From Phycisphaeraceae bacterium (GTDB taxonomy: Bacteria > Planctomycetota > Phycisphaerae > Phycisphaerales > UBA1924), in the NCBI GenBank assembly GCA_009827215.1, contig WUAJ01000032.1, positions 1 to 15,827 on the forward strand: a stretch of 15,827 bases of DNA, written 5' to 3'. This document shows, piece after piece, positions 1 to 6,358 of the stretch. How positions within the stretch are numbered: the first letter of the stretch is position 1; each line of letters opens with the position of its first letter. The position numbers were made by a program, and so were the translations under genes. The notes beneath the pieces were generated by a model that saw only the letters and a program-made list of their open reading frames with translations, was not told the DNA's origin and did not search any database.

Positions 1-1288
1 AGCTGTTGCCGTCGGCGAGACCACAGATGGTCGTGCCGGGCATGGATCCCATCGATCCCGCGATCTCACGCGCAAGATCGAGGTCCTTGGACTTCGCGTC
101 TCCCGCTTCGATGCGCGTCATGATCTGGTACAGCCATCCCGACCCTTCGCGACAAGGCGTGCACTGTCCACAGCTCTCGTGCTTGAAGAAGCGTGTGATG
201 TTGCGTGTCACGGAGACCATGCAGGTGTCCTCGTCGAACACGGTTGGTCCCGAGGTTCCCAGTCCGAGCACGCCGTATTTGCGTCCGATGTCGAAGTCCA
301 TCTCGGCTTCGTACTGATCGGTCCCGAGGATACCCATCGAGACCCCGCCTGGGATCGCGGCTTTGTACTTCTTGCCGCCTCGCATGCCGCCGCAGTAGTC
401 CTCGATGAGTGTGCGGAGCGGGATGCCGAGCTCGAGCTCGTAGCAGCCCGGCTTCTCGACGTGTCCCGAGACGCCCATGAGCTTTGTGCCGTAGGAAGGC
501 GGACCGCCGATTGTGGATTCCACCCCGAGCTCGCAGAATGCTTTCGCGCCCTCGGTCATGATCCAAGGCAGGTGCGCGAGTGTCTCGACATTGTTGATGA
601 TCGTCGGACGATCGAATAGACCCTTGATCGCCGGGAACGGAGGCTTGATGCGTGGCCAGCCGCGTTTGCCCTCGATGCCTTCGAGGAGCGCGGTTTCTTC
701 GCCGCAGATGTACGCGCCAGCGCCACGGTGAACGTAGCAGTCCGCGACAAACGCGTCACCCGATGCGTTGCCGCCTTGGTTGATGAGTCCTTTTTCACCG
801 AAGATGCCGTTGTCGTACGCTTCTTTGATCGCGTCTTCGAGGACTTTGGCTTGGTGGTGATACTCGCCTCGGATGAAGATGTACGCCTTATTGAGTCGGC
901 ATGCGTACATGCAGATCGCGATGCCTTCGAGGAGTCCGTGGGGATCGAAGTCCATGAGGAGACGGTCTTTGAAGGTGCCCGGCTCGGATTCGTCCGCGTT
1001 GATCGCGAGGTAGCGCTCTCCGCCGTCGGCGTCTGGGAGGAAGGTCCACTTGAGACCGCAGGGGAATCCCGCGCCGCCTCGTCCGCGCAGGACGGAGTCT
1101 TTGACTTCAGAGGTCACGTCCTCTGGTTTCATGGTCAGCGCTTTGCGGAGCCCCTCGTAGCCGCCCGTCTTGACATACTCGTCGTATCCAACGACGTGGC
1201 GATCGCGGATGTGCCCGAACGGGGCGGTGGGGATGCGCTTGAGCAAGATGTGCTCGGAGAGTGAGTTGTCCCATGCTTTTTTGGGCAT
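1..1288 (-). CDS. nuoF: NADH-quinone oxidoreductase subunit F (partial, C-terminus off window)
   Basis: This is the NADH-oxidising, FMN- and N3 4Fe-4S-binding subunit of complex I, in the cytoplasmic arm. 429 residues are present, and the frame runs open off the left edge. From the ATG at 1288 I read the nucleotide-binding motif GRGGAGFPCGLKW (residues 69-81, with Cys where most homologues have Thr), NADESEPGTFKDR (97-109), GAGAYICGEETALLEGIEG (190-208), and the cluster motif SCGQCTPCREG (372-382). The cluster ligands would be C373, C376, C379 and C422. A GGAG lies about 8 bases before the ATG. The complete protein should be only slightly longer than the usual 420-450 residues. It faces the divergent epimerase gene across a 99-bp spacer and is separated from nuoE by three unrelated genes, so it probably has its own promoter. 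Confidence 0.97.
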   Translation of the reverse strand, partial: MPKKAWDNSLSEHILLKRIPTAPFGHIRDRHVVGYDEYVKTGGYEGLRKALTMKPEDVTSEVKDSVLRGRGGAGFPCGLKWTFLPDADGGERYLAINADESEPGTFKDRLLMDFDPHGLLEGIAICMYACRLNKAYIFIRGEYHHQAKVLEDAIKEAYDNGIFGEKGLINQGGNASGDAFVADCYVHRGAGAYICGEETALLEGIEGKRGWPRIKPPFPAIKGLFDRPTIINNVETLAHLPWIMTEGAKAFCELGVESTIGGPPSYGTKLMGVSGHVEKPGCYELELGIPLRTLIEDYCGGMRGGKKYKAAIPGGVSMGILGTDQYEAEMDFDIGRKYGVLGLGTSGPTVFDEDTCMVSVTRNITRFFKHESCGQCTPCREGSGWLYQIMTRIEAGDAKSKDLDLAREIAGSMGSMPGTTICGLADGNS

Positions 1289-1325
1289 TGATCGGCTCCA
1301 GACCTGAGTAAGGGCAAGTTGGTCG

Positions 1326-1331
1326 ATTCTA
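1326..1331 (-). promoter_or_regulatory. Candidate -10 element for nuoF
   Basis: The minus strand reads TAGAAT (5 of 6 matches to the sigma-70 -10 consensus) about 37 bases upstream of the nuoF ATG. This would give a leader of roughly 30 bases containing the GGAG ribosome site. No convincing -35 box is seen at 16-18 bp; a weak TGCACA lies 19 bp away. The call rests on position and sequence only. Confidence 0.3.
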
Positions 1332-1387
1332 GCCGGCTGAGACCCCGAATTGTGCATCGATCCACGCTCGCGGAGGTATGCTCGTGC

Positions 1388-2401
1388 ATGAAGATACTCG
1401 TACTCGGCGGCACCCAGTTCAGCGGCAGAGCGTTCGTGGACCTCGCGATCCAGTCAGGACACGAAATCACGCTCCTGCACCGCTCCCCCACCAATCCCGG
1501 ACTCCCTGAGAGCGTCCGTCGACTCGTCGGCGATCGCGATCCCGAGAATGGGGCGGGGCTCGATGAGATCAAGAAGCTCATCGAAGCCGGGGAACGCTTC
1601 GATGCGGTGCTCGATATGTGCGGCTATGTCCCGAGAGTCACTCAAGCGAGCTGCGAACTACTCAAGGGCGCGTGCGATCGGTATGTGTTCACCTCGACGA
1701 TCAGCGTGTACGACAAAGACAGCCAGGACGAGGTCCCTGACGAGGACTCGAAGCTGATCGATCTCGAACACAAGAGCGTCGAAGAAGTCACGGGCGAGAC
1801 ATACGGCGGACTCAAGGTCCTCTGCGAACAGGTCGTCCGAACTTGGTATCCAGAGAACCACACGATCATCCGCCCAACAGTGATCGCGGGACCCAACGAT
1901 CCGACCGATCGCGTGACCTGGTGGGCGCGGATGCTCTCGACGCTCGACGCGATGGTCATCCCCGCTCCGCCATCGGGACTCGCGGGGTTCATCGACTCGC
2001 GCGATCTCGCGGCGTTCTTCTTGCGGACCATCGAGCACGAGATTTCAGGGATCTACAACGCTGTGGGTCCGGAGACTAATCTCCAGATGCACGATTTCAT
2101 CACGCGAGCGCACAAAGCGCTGGATTCCAAAGCCGAGCTGATCGAGGTCGATCAGGATCGCTTGGCATCGATGGAAGTGAATTCCTGGGTGGACATCCCG
2201 ACCTGGGCGCCGGCAGAGAGCCAGTTCATGTATCGGATCTCATCGCAACGCGCGATCGATCAGGGACTCACGCGACGACCACTGGAAGAAACGATGCAAG
2301 TGATCAACGCGTGGGACATCGAGCGTGGTCGTCCTGATCTCAAAGCCGGGATGAGCGCGGATCGGATGCGTGAGGTTGTGGAGTCCGTCCACGCGACGTG
2401 A
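1388..2401 (+). CDS. NAD-dependent epimerase/dehydratase-like protein (extended SDR family)
   Basis: 337-residue protein of the extended short-chain dehydrogenase/reductase family, probably cytosolic; the substrate cannot be read from the sequence. The N-terminus MKILVLGGTQFSGR (residues 1-14) is a Rossmann dinucleotide-binding loop. The GGTxFxGR form resembles the branch that includes plant CSP41 and many bacterial 'NAD-dependent epimerases'. A catalytic pair YxxxK is seen at Y139/K143 (ETYGGLK), with the Ser/Thr strand FTSTISVY at 101-108 and a downstream RPTVIAGPNDPTDR segment (162-175). I chose the ATG at 1388 because the Rossmann strand begins there and GGAGG lies 11 bases upstream. The same frame is open from 1319, but those extra residues do not look like family sequence. 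It converges on the 68-residue gene with only 5 bp between stop codons. Confidence 0.85.
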   Translation: MKILVLGGTQFSGRAFVDLAIQSGHEITLLHRSPTNPGLPESVRRLVGDRDPENGAGLDEIKKLIEAGERFDAVLDMCGYVPRVTQASCELLKGACDRYVFTSTISVYDKDSQDEVPDEDSKLIDLEHKSVEEVTGETYGGLKVLCEQVVRTWYPENHTIIRPTVIAGPNDPTDRVTWWARMLSTLDAMVIPAPPSGLAGFIDSRDLAAFFLRTIEHEISGIYNAVGPETNLQMHDFITRAHKALDSKAELIEVDQDRLASMEVNSWVDIPTWAPAESQFMYRISSQRAIDQGLTRRPLEETMQVINAWDIERGRPDLKAGMSADRMREVVESVHAT

Positions 2402-2406
2402 ACGCG

Positions 2407-2613
2407 TTAGGAATCGTGCACTTCGATCTCTTCGATCGTGGTCCGGCGGAGCGTGACCTTCTGGCCTTGAATCTCCGCGTCGGCTTCCTCGCTCTGCTGA
2501 GAGACGATCTTGGACTCCGAATCCGACTGGACGGGCTTGGTCGTCGCGTTCCAGAGGTGACCAAAGAATCGACCCACGGCTCTCGAAATCGGGATGTCCT
2601 TGTCGTTCTTCAC
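2407..2613 (-). CDS. Small conserved-looking protein of unknown function, 68 residues
   Basis: 68-residue, highly charged, soluble protein starting with GTG at 2613. It has no signal peptide or membrane segment. The N-terminal part (ISRAVGRFFGHLWNAT, residues 9-24) could form one amphipathic helix. The middle is rich in Gln, Glu and Ser, and the C-terminal part (VTLRRTTIEEIEV) looks like a beta strand. I do not recognise a named family, but the ordered ends and the tight fit between two well-supported genes argue that it is real. The start lies only 18 bp from the divergent tag gene and has no Shine-Dalgarno sequence. A TAGAAT box ends 5 bases before the GTG, so the message may be leaderless. 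Confidence 0.7.
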   Translation of the reverse strand: MKNDKDIPISRAVGRFFGHLWNATTKPVQSDSESKIVSQQSEEADAEIQGQKVTLRRTTIEEIEVHDS

Positions 2614-2617
2614 GCTC

Positions 2618-2624
2618 TATTCTA
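2618..2624. promoter_or_regulatory. Candidate bidirectional -10 element shared by tag and the 68-residue gene
   Basis: The divergent spacer is only 18 bp (2614-2631). Reading the plus strand gives TATTCT at 2618-2623, 8 bases before the tag ATG. Reading the minus strand gives TAGAAT at 2624-2619, 5 bases before the GTG of the small gene. The two boxes overlap almost completely because the core CTATTCTAG is close to self-complementary. Neither gene has a Shine-Dalgarno sequence, and starts of transcription 6-8 bases downstream would fall at or next to the start codons. No good -35 box is visible in either direction. Confidence 0.45.
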
Positions 2625-2631
2625 GTTCCCA

Positions 2632-3213
2632 ATGGCAACAAAGAACCAACATCGCTGCGAATGGGCGCGGACCGAATCCGAAATCCTCTATCACGATACT
2701 GAATGGGGTGTCCCCAATCGCGAAGAGCACCACCTTTTCGAGATGCTCACGCTCGAAGGAGCGCAAGCGGGACTGAGCTGGTCCACGATCCTCAACAAAC
2801 GCGAGGGGTATCGGAAACTGTTCAAGAAGTTCGATCCCAAGAAGGTCGCAAGGTTCACGCAAGACGACATCGAACGGCTCATGCTCGATCCGTCCATCGT
2901 CCGCAATCGACTCAAGATCGAATCCACAGTCAACAACGCGAAAGCGGTCCTCGAGCTCTACAAGCAGGGAATGACTTTCAGCGAGCTGATGTGGTCGTAT
3001 GTGGACGACACGCCGATCGTGAACCACTACGAATCACTCAAAGACCTCCCGGCTCAGACGGATCTCTCCAAGCACATCTCAAAAGACCTCAAGAAACGAG
3101 GATTCCGATTCGTCGGACCGACCGTTATTTATGCAATGATGCAAGCGTGTGGTATGGTCAACGACCACACGACAAAGTGTCCGCGACACAAAGCGTGCGC
3201 GAAGCTCAAATGA
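2632..3213 (+). CDS. tag: DNA-3-methyladenine glycosylase I
   Basis: 193-residue base-excision repair enzyme that removes 3-methyladenine from alkylated DNA. It matches the Tag family in length (E. coli Tag is 187) and along its whole length. The family's zinc ligands are all present as C9, H21, H179 and C183. The base-recognition pocket is seen in YHDTEWG (20-26) and TLEGAQAGLSW (40-50), with E42 and W50 equivalent to the E. coli Glu38 and Trp46. The conserved segment FRFVGPTVIYAMMQACGMVNDH (158-179) carries the C-terminal helices. It starts 18 bp from the divergent small gene with no ribosome binding site, and converges on nuoE with 17 bp between the stop codons. It lies on the opposite strand to the complex I genes around it. 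Confidence 0.95.
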   Translation: MATKNQHRCEWARTESEILYHDTEWGVPNREEHHLFEMLTLEGAQAGLSWSTILNKREGYRKLFKKFDPKKVARFTQDDIERLMLDPSIVRNRLKIESTVNNAKAVLELYKQGMTFSELMWSYVDDTPIVNHYESLKDLPAQTDLSKHISKDLKKRGFRFVGPTVIYAMMQACGMVNDHTTKCPRHKACAKLK

Positions 3214-3230
3214 ATGATTGAATGTCTGCT

Positions 3231-3803
3231 TTAGAGGTCTTCTTTGACCGCGCCGGTGCCGCCGGGTTGGTAGGTGCCGTTCTGGACCTGCTCGATGAGC
3301 TGGACGGTGCGCTCAGGGGTGAGGTTCTCGTGGAGGTCCTCGTTGATGAGCGCCGCGGGGGCGGTGCCGCAGGAACCGATGCATTCGAGCTCGACGAGTG
3401 TGAACTTGCCATCTTCGGTGGTTTGTCCGACATCGATCCCGAGTTTGTCTTTGATCGCTTCGGTGCACGCGGTCGCGCTGCAGAACTCGCACGCGATGGA
3501 GCGGCAGACGGAGATCAGGTTCTCGCCCTTGCTGTGCTCCCAGTATTCTTCGTAGAAGGTGACGGTGTCGAGGACTTCCGATGGCGCGATGTCGAGAACC
3601 TCAGCGATCTCTTTCATCGCTTGCTTGGGGACCCAGCCGTAGTGGTGCTGGATCATGTGAAGAGCCGCGAAGAGGGCGCCCTTGGGTTTGGCATAGCGCG
3701 GGATGTAGTCCTCGCGGAGCTTCTTGGTCATCTCGGCGGTGAGATACGGCTCATCGCGCGTCTCGATCGTTGCTGATCCGGAGTTTTTGGTAATCCAAGG
3801 CAT
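3231..3803 (-). CDS. nuoE: NADH-quinone oxidoreductase subunit E
   Basis: 190-residue 24-kDa-type subunit of complex I that binds the N1a 2Fe-2S cluster beside the FMN of NuoF. The thioredoxin-like ferredoxin ligands have the exact family spacing: C100 and C105 (C-x4-C), then C141 and C145 (C-x3-C, in ELECIGSCGTAPA). The N-terminal helical domain includes ALFAALHMIQHHYGWVP (43-59) and the conserved TVTFYEEY (80-87). A clear AGAGGA ribosome site lies 5 bases before the ATG at 3803. The C-terminal tail after about residue 175 is short, Gly/Thr-rich and probably disordered. It lies downstream of nuoD and two small exported-protein genes on the same strand, and its transcript would run into the 3' end of tag, since the stops are 17 bp apart. 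Confidence 0.96.
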   Translation of the reverse strand: MPWITKNSGSATIETRDEPYLTAEMTKKLREDYIPRYAKPKGALFAALHMIQHHYGWVPKQAMKEIAEVLDIAPSEVLDTVTFYEEYWEHSKGENLISVCRSIACEFCSATACTEAIKDKLGIDVGQTTEDGKFTLVELECIGSCGTAPAALINEDLHENLTPERTVQLIEQVQNGTYQPGGTGAVKEDL

Positions 3804-3827
3804 CGTGGTCCTCTCGTCGTTGGATCA

Positions 3828-3833
3828 ATCCTA
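3828..3833 (-). promoter_or_regulatory. Candidate -10 element for nuoE
   Basis: The minus strand reads TAGGAT in the 70-bp gap upstream of nuoE. A start about 7 bases downstream would give a leader of about 18 bases holding the AGAGGA ribosome site. The box resembles the TAGAAT found upstream of nuoF and the 68-residue gene. No -35 match is evident, and nuoE could equally be transcribed from nuoD. Confidence 0.25.
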
Positions 3834-3873
3834 GCGGGCTTCTCGCCGCTTGACCCCTCCTCGGACCATCGAC

Positions 3874-4377
3874 TTATGGACTGACTGGGACCTCTGGATC
3901 CGTCCCGATCTGCGTCGTGGTGATTGAGAACGCTCCGGCCTCGGGGTCATCGACGATCGTGAGTTCCCAGACGCCATGTCCGAGAGCGATCGGCCCCCTG
4001 ATTGTCGCGTGTCCTGTCTCTGGATCGATTGTCCAAAACATGAATGGGAGCGTGATGTGCTCATCTCCGAGCTGTGTGTGCGACTGAGCGGTAATCTTGT
4101 CGGTCTGTGATGGCTGGAGCTCAAGCACCGTCTTTCTCTGCTGATCACTTAGATTCAGCGGATCGATCGGCTCGGATTTGGAGTGGTACACCCACACCAC
4201 GCGATCCGTGGTGTTGCTCAGATGAACCTCCATCGAGGCGTCATGGATCCGATGAGCTTCCGGCGTCTGTGATGCGGATTGAGTCGATGCTTGCTTGCCC
4301 CAATACAGCGCGCCGAACCCAACAAAGCACGCTACACCCAACGAGAAGAGAACAAACAGTACAAGTCGATGATTCAT
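3874..4377 (-). CDS. Membrane-anchored exported protein of unknown function
   Basis: 167-residue protein with one N-terminal hydrophobic segment (about residues 4-26, LVLFVLFSLGVACFVGFGALYW). This is followed by a Ser/Thr/Gln-rich linker and a domain that looks all-beta. It is most likely anchored in the inner membrane with the domain outside the cytoplasm; an uncleaved anchor seems more likely than a signal peptide. The domain contains MEVHLSNTTDRVVWVYHS (about 49-66), an ELQPSQTDKITAQ strand-turn and a C-terminal GVWELTIVDD strand. I recognise no named family. It lies 78 bp after the lipoprotein gene and 70 bp before nuoE on the same strand, so it is probably cotranscribed with complex I genes. 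An AGGA lies about 8 bases before the ATG. The general layout resembles its lipoprotein neighbour and the two could be distant relatives. Confidence 0.75.
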   Translation of the reverse strand: MNHRLVLFVLFSLGVACFVGFGALYWGKQASTQSASQTPEAHRIHDASMEVHLSNTTDRVVWVYHSKSEPIDPLNLSDQQRKTVLELQPSQTDKITAQSHTQLGDEHITLPFMFWTIDPETGHATIRGPIALGHGVWELTIVDDPEAGAFSITTTQIGTDPEVPVSP

Positions 4378-4455
4378 GAGTTGATTCCTGTGCTCAAGGC
4401 TTTCAAGGAATCATTGGGATTCGACTACACCCAATTGCAACATCGAGCGAATCGC

Positions 4456-4836
4456 TCAGTCCTTGGTCAGACTGATCTCGTAGGGATCCCAGCTCGTGCT
4501 CGATCCAGTGCTGATCCGAGCCGTATAGCTCCCTCGCTTGATCACGAACTGCTCCGGCGCGGAGATCGAACTCCCGGTGCCTTCGATGGTCAGCACGACA
4601 CGCTCCATCGGGGGGGACTCGACCGGTCCGAGCGTGCGTTCTTCTCCCGCTCGCACAGTCATGGACTCGAGCATGATCGCGGTATCAAACTTCCGCTCGT
4701 GCTCGATGCGTGCGTTGAGGTTTGTGCGCGAGTCGTTGATGATTCGGACGCTGTAGGTCGGATTGATCGAGCATCCGCCGACAAACAGCGACGCGAACAC
4801 CGCAACGCACAACATCAACGGCGTGGATCGTTTCAT
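4456..4836 (-). CDS. Putative lipoprotein translationally coupled to nuoD
   Basis: 126-residue protein with a lipoprotein signal peptide: basic start MKR, hydrophobic core, and a lipobox-like VGGC with the lipid-modified residue at C22. The following residue is Ser, so the outer membrane is the likelier site. The mature part (about 104 residues) looks all-beta: TYSVRIINDSRTNLNARI, a charged loop, RTLGPVE, a strand around VVLTIEG, and a C-terminal EISLTK strand. No family is recognised. Its ATG overlaps the nuoD stop codon as ATGA, the classic arrangement for translational coupling, so its expression should follow that of nuoD. This is unusual company for a core complex I gene. A role in assembling or modifying the complex cannot be claimed from sequence. 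Confidence 0.8.
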   Translation of the reverse strand: MKRSTPLMLCVAVFASLFVGGCSINPTYSVRIINDSRTNLNARIEHERKFDTAIMLESMTVRAGEERTLGPVESPPMERVVLTIEGTGSSISAPEQFVIKRGSYTARISTGSSTSWDPYEISLTKD

Positions 4837-6122
4837 CGGTCGAGCTCACCCGCGACGATATTCAGCGAACCGATGACCGCGACGATGTCCGCGAGCATGT
4901 GTCCCTCGAGCATCTTGGAAACGAGCGAGTAGTTGATGAAGCTTGGCGGACGCGTCTTGGCGCGCCATGAGCACTTGGTGCCGTCTCCGACGACATAGAA
5001 CCCGAGCTCGCCGTTGGCGGTTTCGTGCGCTCCGTAGACCTCGCCGACTGGGGCGTCCCAGCCTCGGTTGGTCATGATGAGCTCAAAGTGCTGGATGAGT
5101 CCCTCGATGGAGCCGTAGACCTCACCCTTGGGTGGCTTGGTCATCTTCTCGTCTGCGAAGACATCGATCGGACCATCAGGGATGTTGTCGATGAGCTGAT
5201 CGATGATGCGGATGGACTGCTTGATTTCTTCAACGCGGACGAGGAATCGGCAGTACGCGTCGCCGTCGCGTGCGATCGGGACATCGAACTTGACCGCTTG
5301 AGCGCCGTTCCCGTCCCAGTTGTCCGCGTAGCACAGGTACGGCTCATCTTTACGCAGATCACGACGGACCCCCGACCCGCGAGCGACTGGTCCCGTCGCG
5401 CTGTACGCGATCGCTTCGTCGTGGGTGAGCACGCCGATGCCTTGGGTTCGGTCCATGAAGATGCGGTTGCGCTCGACGAGGTTCATGAGGTCGTCGATCG
5501 CTTCTTCGAGCACGCCGTGGAGGAAGTTTTTGACCATCTTCACAAACACTGCTTCGTCTGGGATTTCTTTCACGGCTCCACCAACGCGCGACCAATCCGG
5601 GTGGAAGCGCTGTCCAGCGACATAGTCCATGATGTCGTAGATGCGCTCGCGAGGGTTGAAGCAGTAGAGGAAGCCGGTGATCGCGCCGACGTCGAGTCCC
5701 GCCGCGCCGACGCAGAGGAGGTGGTCCTGGATGCGTCCGAGTTCCGCGAGGATCGTGCGGAGGACTTTGCATTTGGGAGAGATGTCGATCCCGAAAAGCT
5801 TCTCGACGGTGTGGTGCCAGCAGATGCCGTTGGAGATGGACGAGAGGTAGTTCATCCGCGACACGATGGTGATGTACTGGTTGTAGTCGAGGTGCTCTCC
5901 GAGCTTCTCGAATCCGGAGTGGAGGTATCCGATGTGGGGGGTGCATCGCGCGACGCGCTCGCCGTCGAGTTCGAGGACAAGCCGGAGCGTGGTGTGGGTC
6001 GCGGGGTGCTGTGGACCGAAGTTGAGGACCCAGCGATCGCCCGTGTCGATGTGGTCCTTGATGTAGTCGATGTTCTCGGCGTTGACATCGATCCCGGTAT
6101 CCGGCGTCAGTGTGTAGGGCAT
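4833..6122 (-). CDS. nuoD: NADH-quinone oxidoreductase subunit D
   Basis: 429-residue 49-kDa-type subunit of complex I that helps form the quinone-binding cavity at the junction with the membrane arm. The N-terminal quinone-loop motif NFGPQHPATH (34-43) is intact, with H39 and H43. The quinone-contacting tyrosine is Y92 in RMNYLSS, where most homologues have Asp rather than Asn before Tyr. Later family segments include LGRIQDHLL, LDVGAITGF, RNRIFMDRTQGIGVL and the C-terminal SWRAKTRPPSFINYSL. I prefer the ATG at 6122 because TGAGGA lies 7 bases upstream; an ATG at 6152 adds ten residues but has a weaker ribosome site. No nuoC precedes it: the next gene upstream is the divergent transporter. 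The stop codon overlaps the start of the lipoprotein gene. Confidence 0.96.
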   Translation of the reverse strand: MPYTLTPDTGIDVNAENIDYIKDHIDTGDRWVLNFGPQHPATHTTLRLVLELDGERVARCTPHIGYLHSGFEKLGEHLDYNQYITIVSRMNYLSSISNGICWHHTVEKLFGIDISPKCKVLRTILAELGRIQDHLLCVGAAGLDVGAITGFLYCFNPRERIYDIMDYVAGQRFHPDWSRVGGAVKEIPDEAVFVKMVKNFLHGVLEEAIDDLMNLVERNRIFMDRTQGIGVLTHDEAIAYSATGPVARGSGVRRDLRKDEPYLCYADNWDGNGAQAVKFDVPIARDGDAYCRFLVRVEEIKQSIRIIDQLIDNIPDGPIDVFADEKMTKPPKGEVYGSIEGLIQHFELIMTNRGWDAPVGEVYGAHETANGELGFYVVGDGTKCSWRAKTRPPSFINYSLVSKMLEGHMLADIVAVIGSLNIVAGELDR

Positions 6123-6170
6123 GCTCGTGTCCTCAGCGAAGCCGGGAGTCATTCCCGGGCTCTGAAGGGC

Positions 6171-6176
6171 ATCATA
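6171..6176 (-). promoter_or_regulatory. Candidate -10 element for nuoD
   Basis: The minus strand reads TATGAT (5 of 6 matches to consensus) in the divergent spacer, about 48 bases before the preferred nuoD start. A TTCCAA lies 18 bp further upstream but matches the -35 consensus poorly. It would make nuoD the first gene of its transcript. Confidence 0.35.
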
Positions 6177-6195
6177 GTGCCTCCAAATGCCGAAT

Positions 6196-6225
6196 TGGAA
6201 CCGATTTGGGGTGAGATTCGTTCCA
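6196..6225. repeat. Interrupted inverted repeat in the nuoD/transporter divergent spacer
   Basis: TGGAAC at 6196-6201 is mirrored by GTTCCA at 6220-6225, with 18 bases between. Some further pairing inside gives about 9 of 12 positions matching. It lies just upstream of the candidate nuoD -10 box, where an operator would be placed. It could also be chance or a weak hairpin. Confidence 0.25.
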
Positions 6226-6321
6226 GATTCAAATGGGCTTGATGCGGATCGATCACGGAACCTCGATCGTGCCGATCAGCGAGTTCTCTATCTGGATTTC
6301 TCGCGTGCTGAGCATCTTGGT

Positions 6322-6327
6322 TATACT
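6322..6327 (+). promoter_or_regulatory. Candidate -10 element for the bicarbonate transporter
   Basis: TATACT (5 of 6 matches) lies 31 bases before the chosen ATG at 6359. The AGGAG at 6341-6345 would fall inside the resulting leader, 13 bases before the start codon. This spacing also argues against the longer reading that begins at 6233, because transcription would start after it. No clear -35 box is seen. Confidence 0.4.
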
Positions 6328-6358
6328 CGCTGGATCCAATAGGAGCTCGATCCCACGC

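Noticed and set aside
728..1264. Open frame on the plus strand opposite nuoF
   Set aside because: The minus strand carries all NuoF motifs, and the plus frame is compositionally biased and featureless.
1319..1387. Upstream start for the epimerase
   Set aside because: The Rossmann strand begins at the ATG at 1388, which has GGAGG upstream. The extra 23 residues look like untranslated spacer.
5025..6242. Long open frame (405 codons) on the plus strand opposite nuoD
   Set aside because: It is the complement of a clearly conserved nuoD. Its translation is dominated by Val, Asp and Glu repeats typical of an antisense frame in GC-rich DNA, with no domain.
6233..6358. N-terminal extension of the SbtA-like protein
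   Set aside because: These 42 residues precede an AGGAG and a TATACT box and do not resemble SbtA, which begins with its first membrane helix soon after the ATG at 6359.
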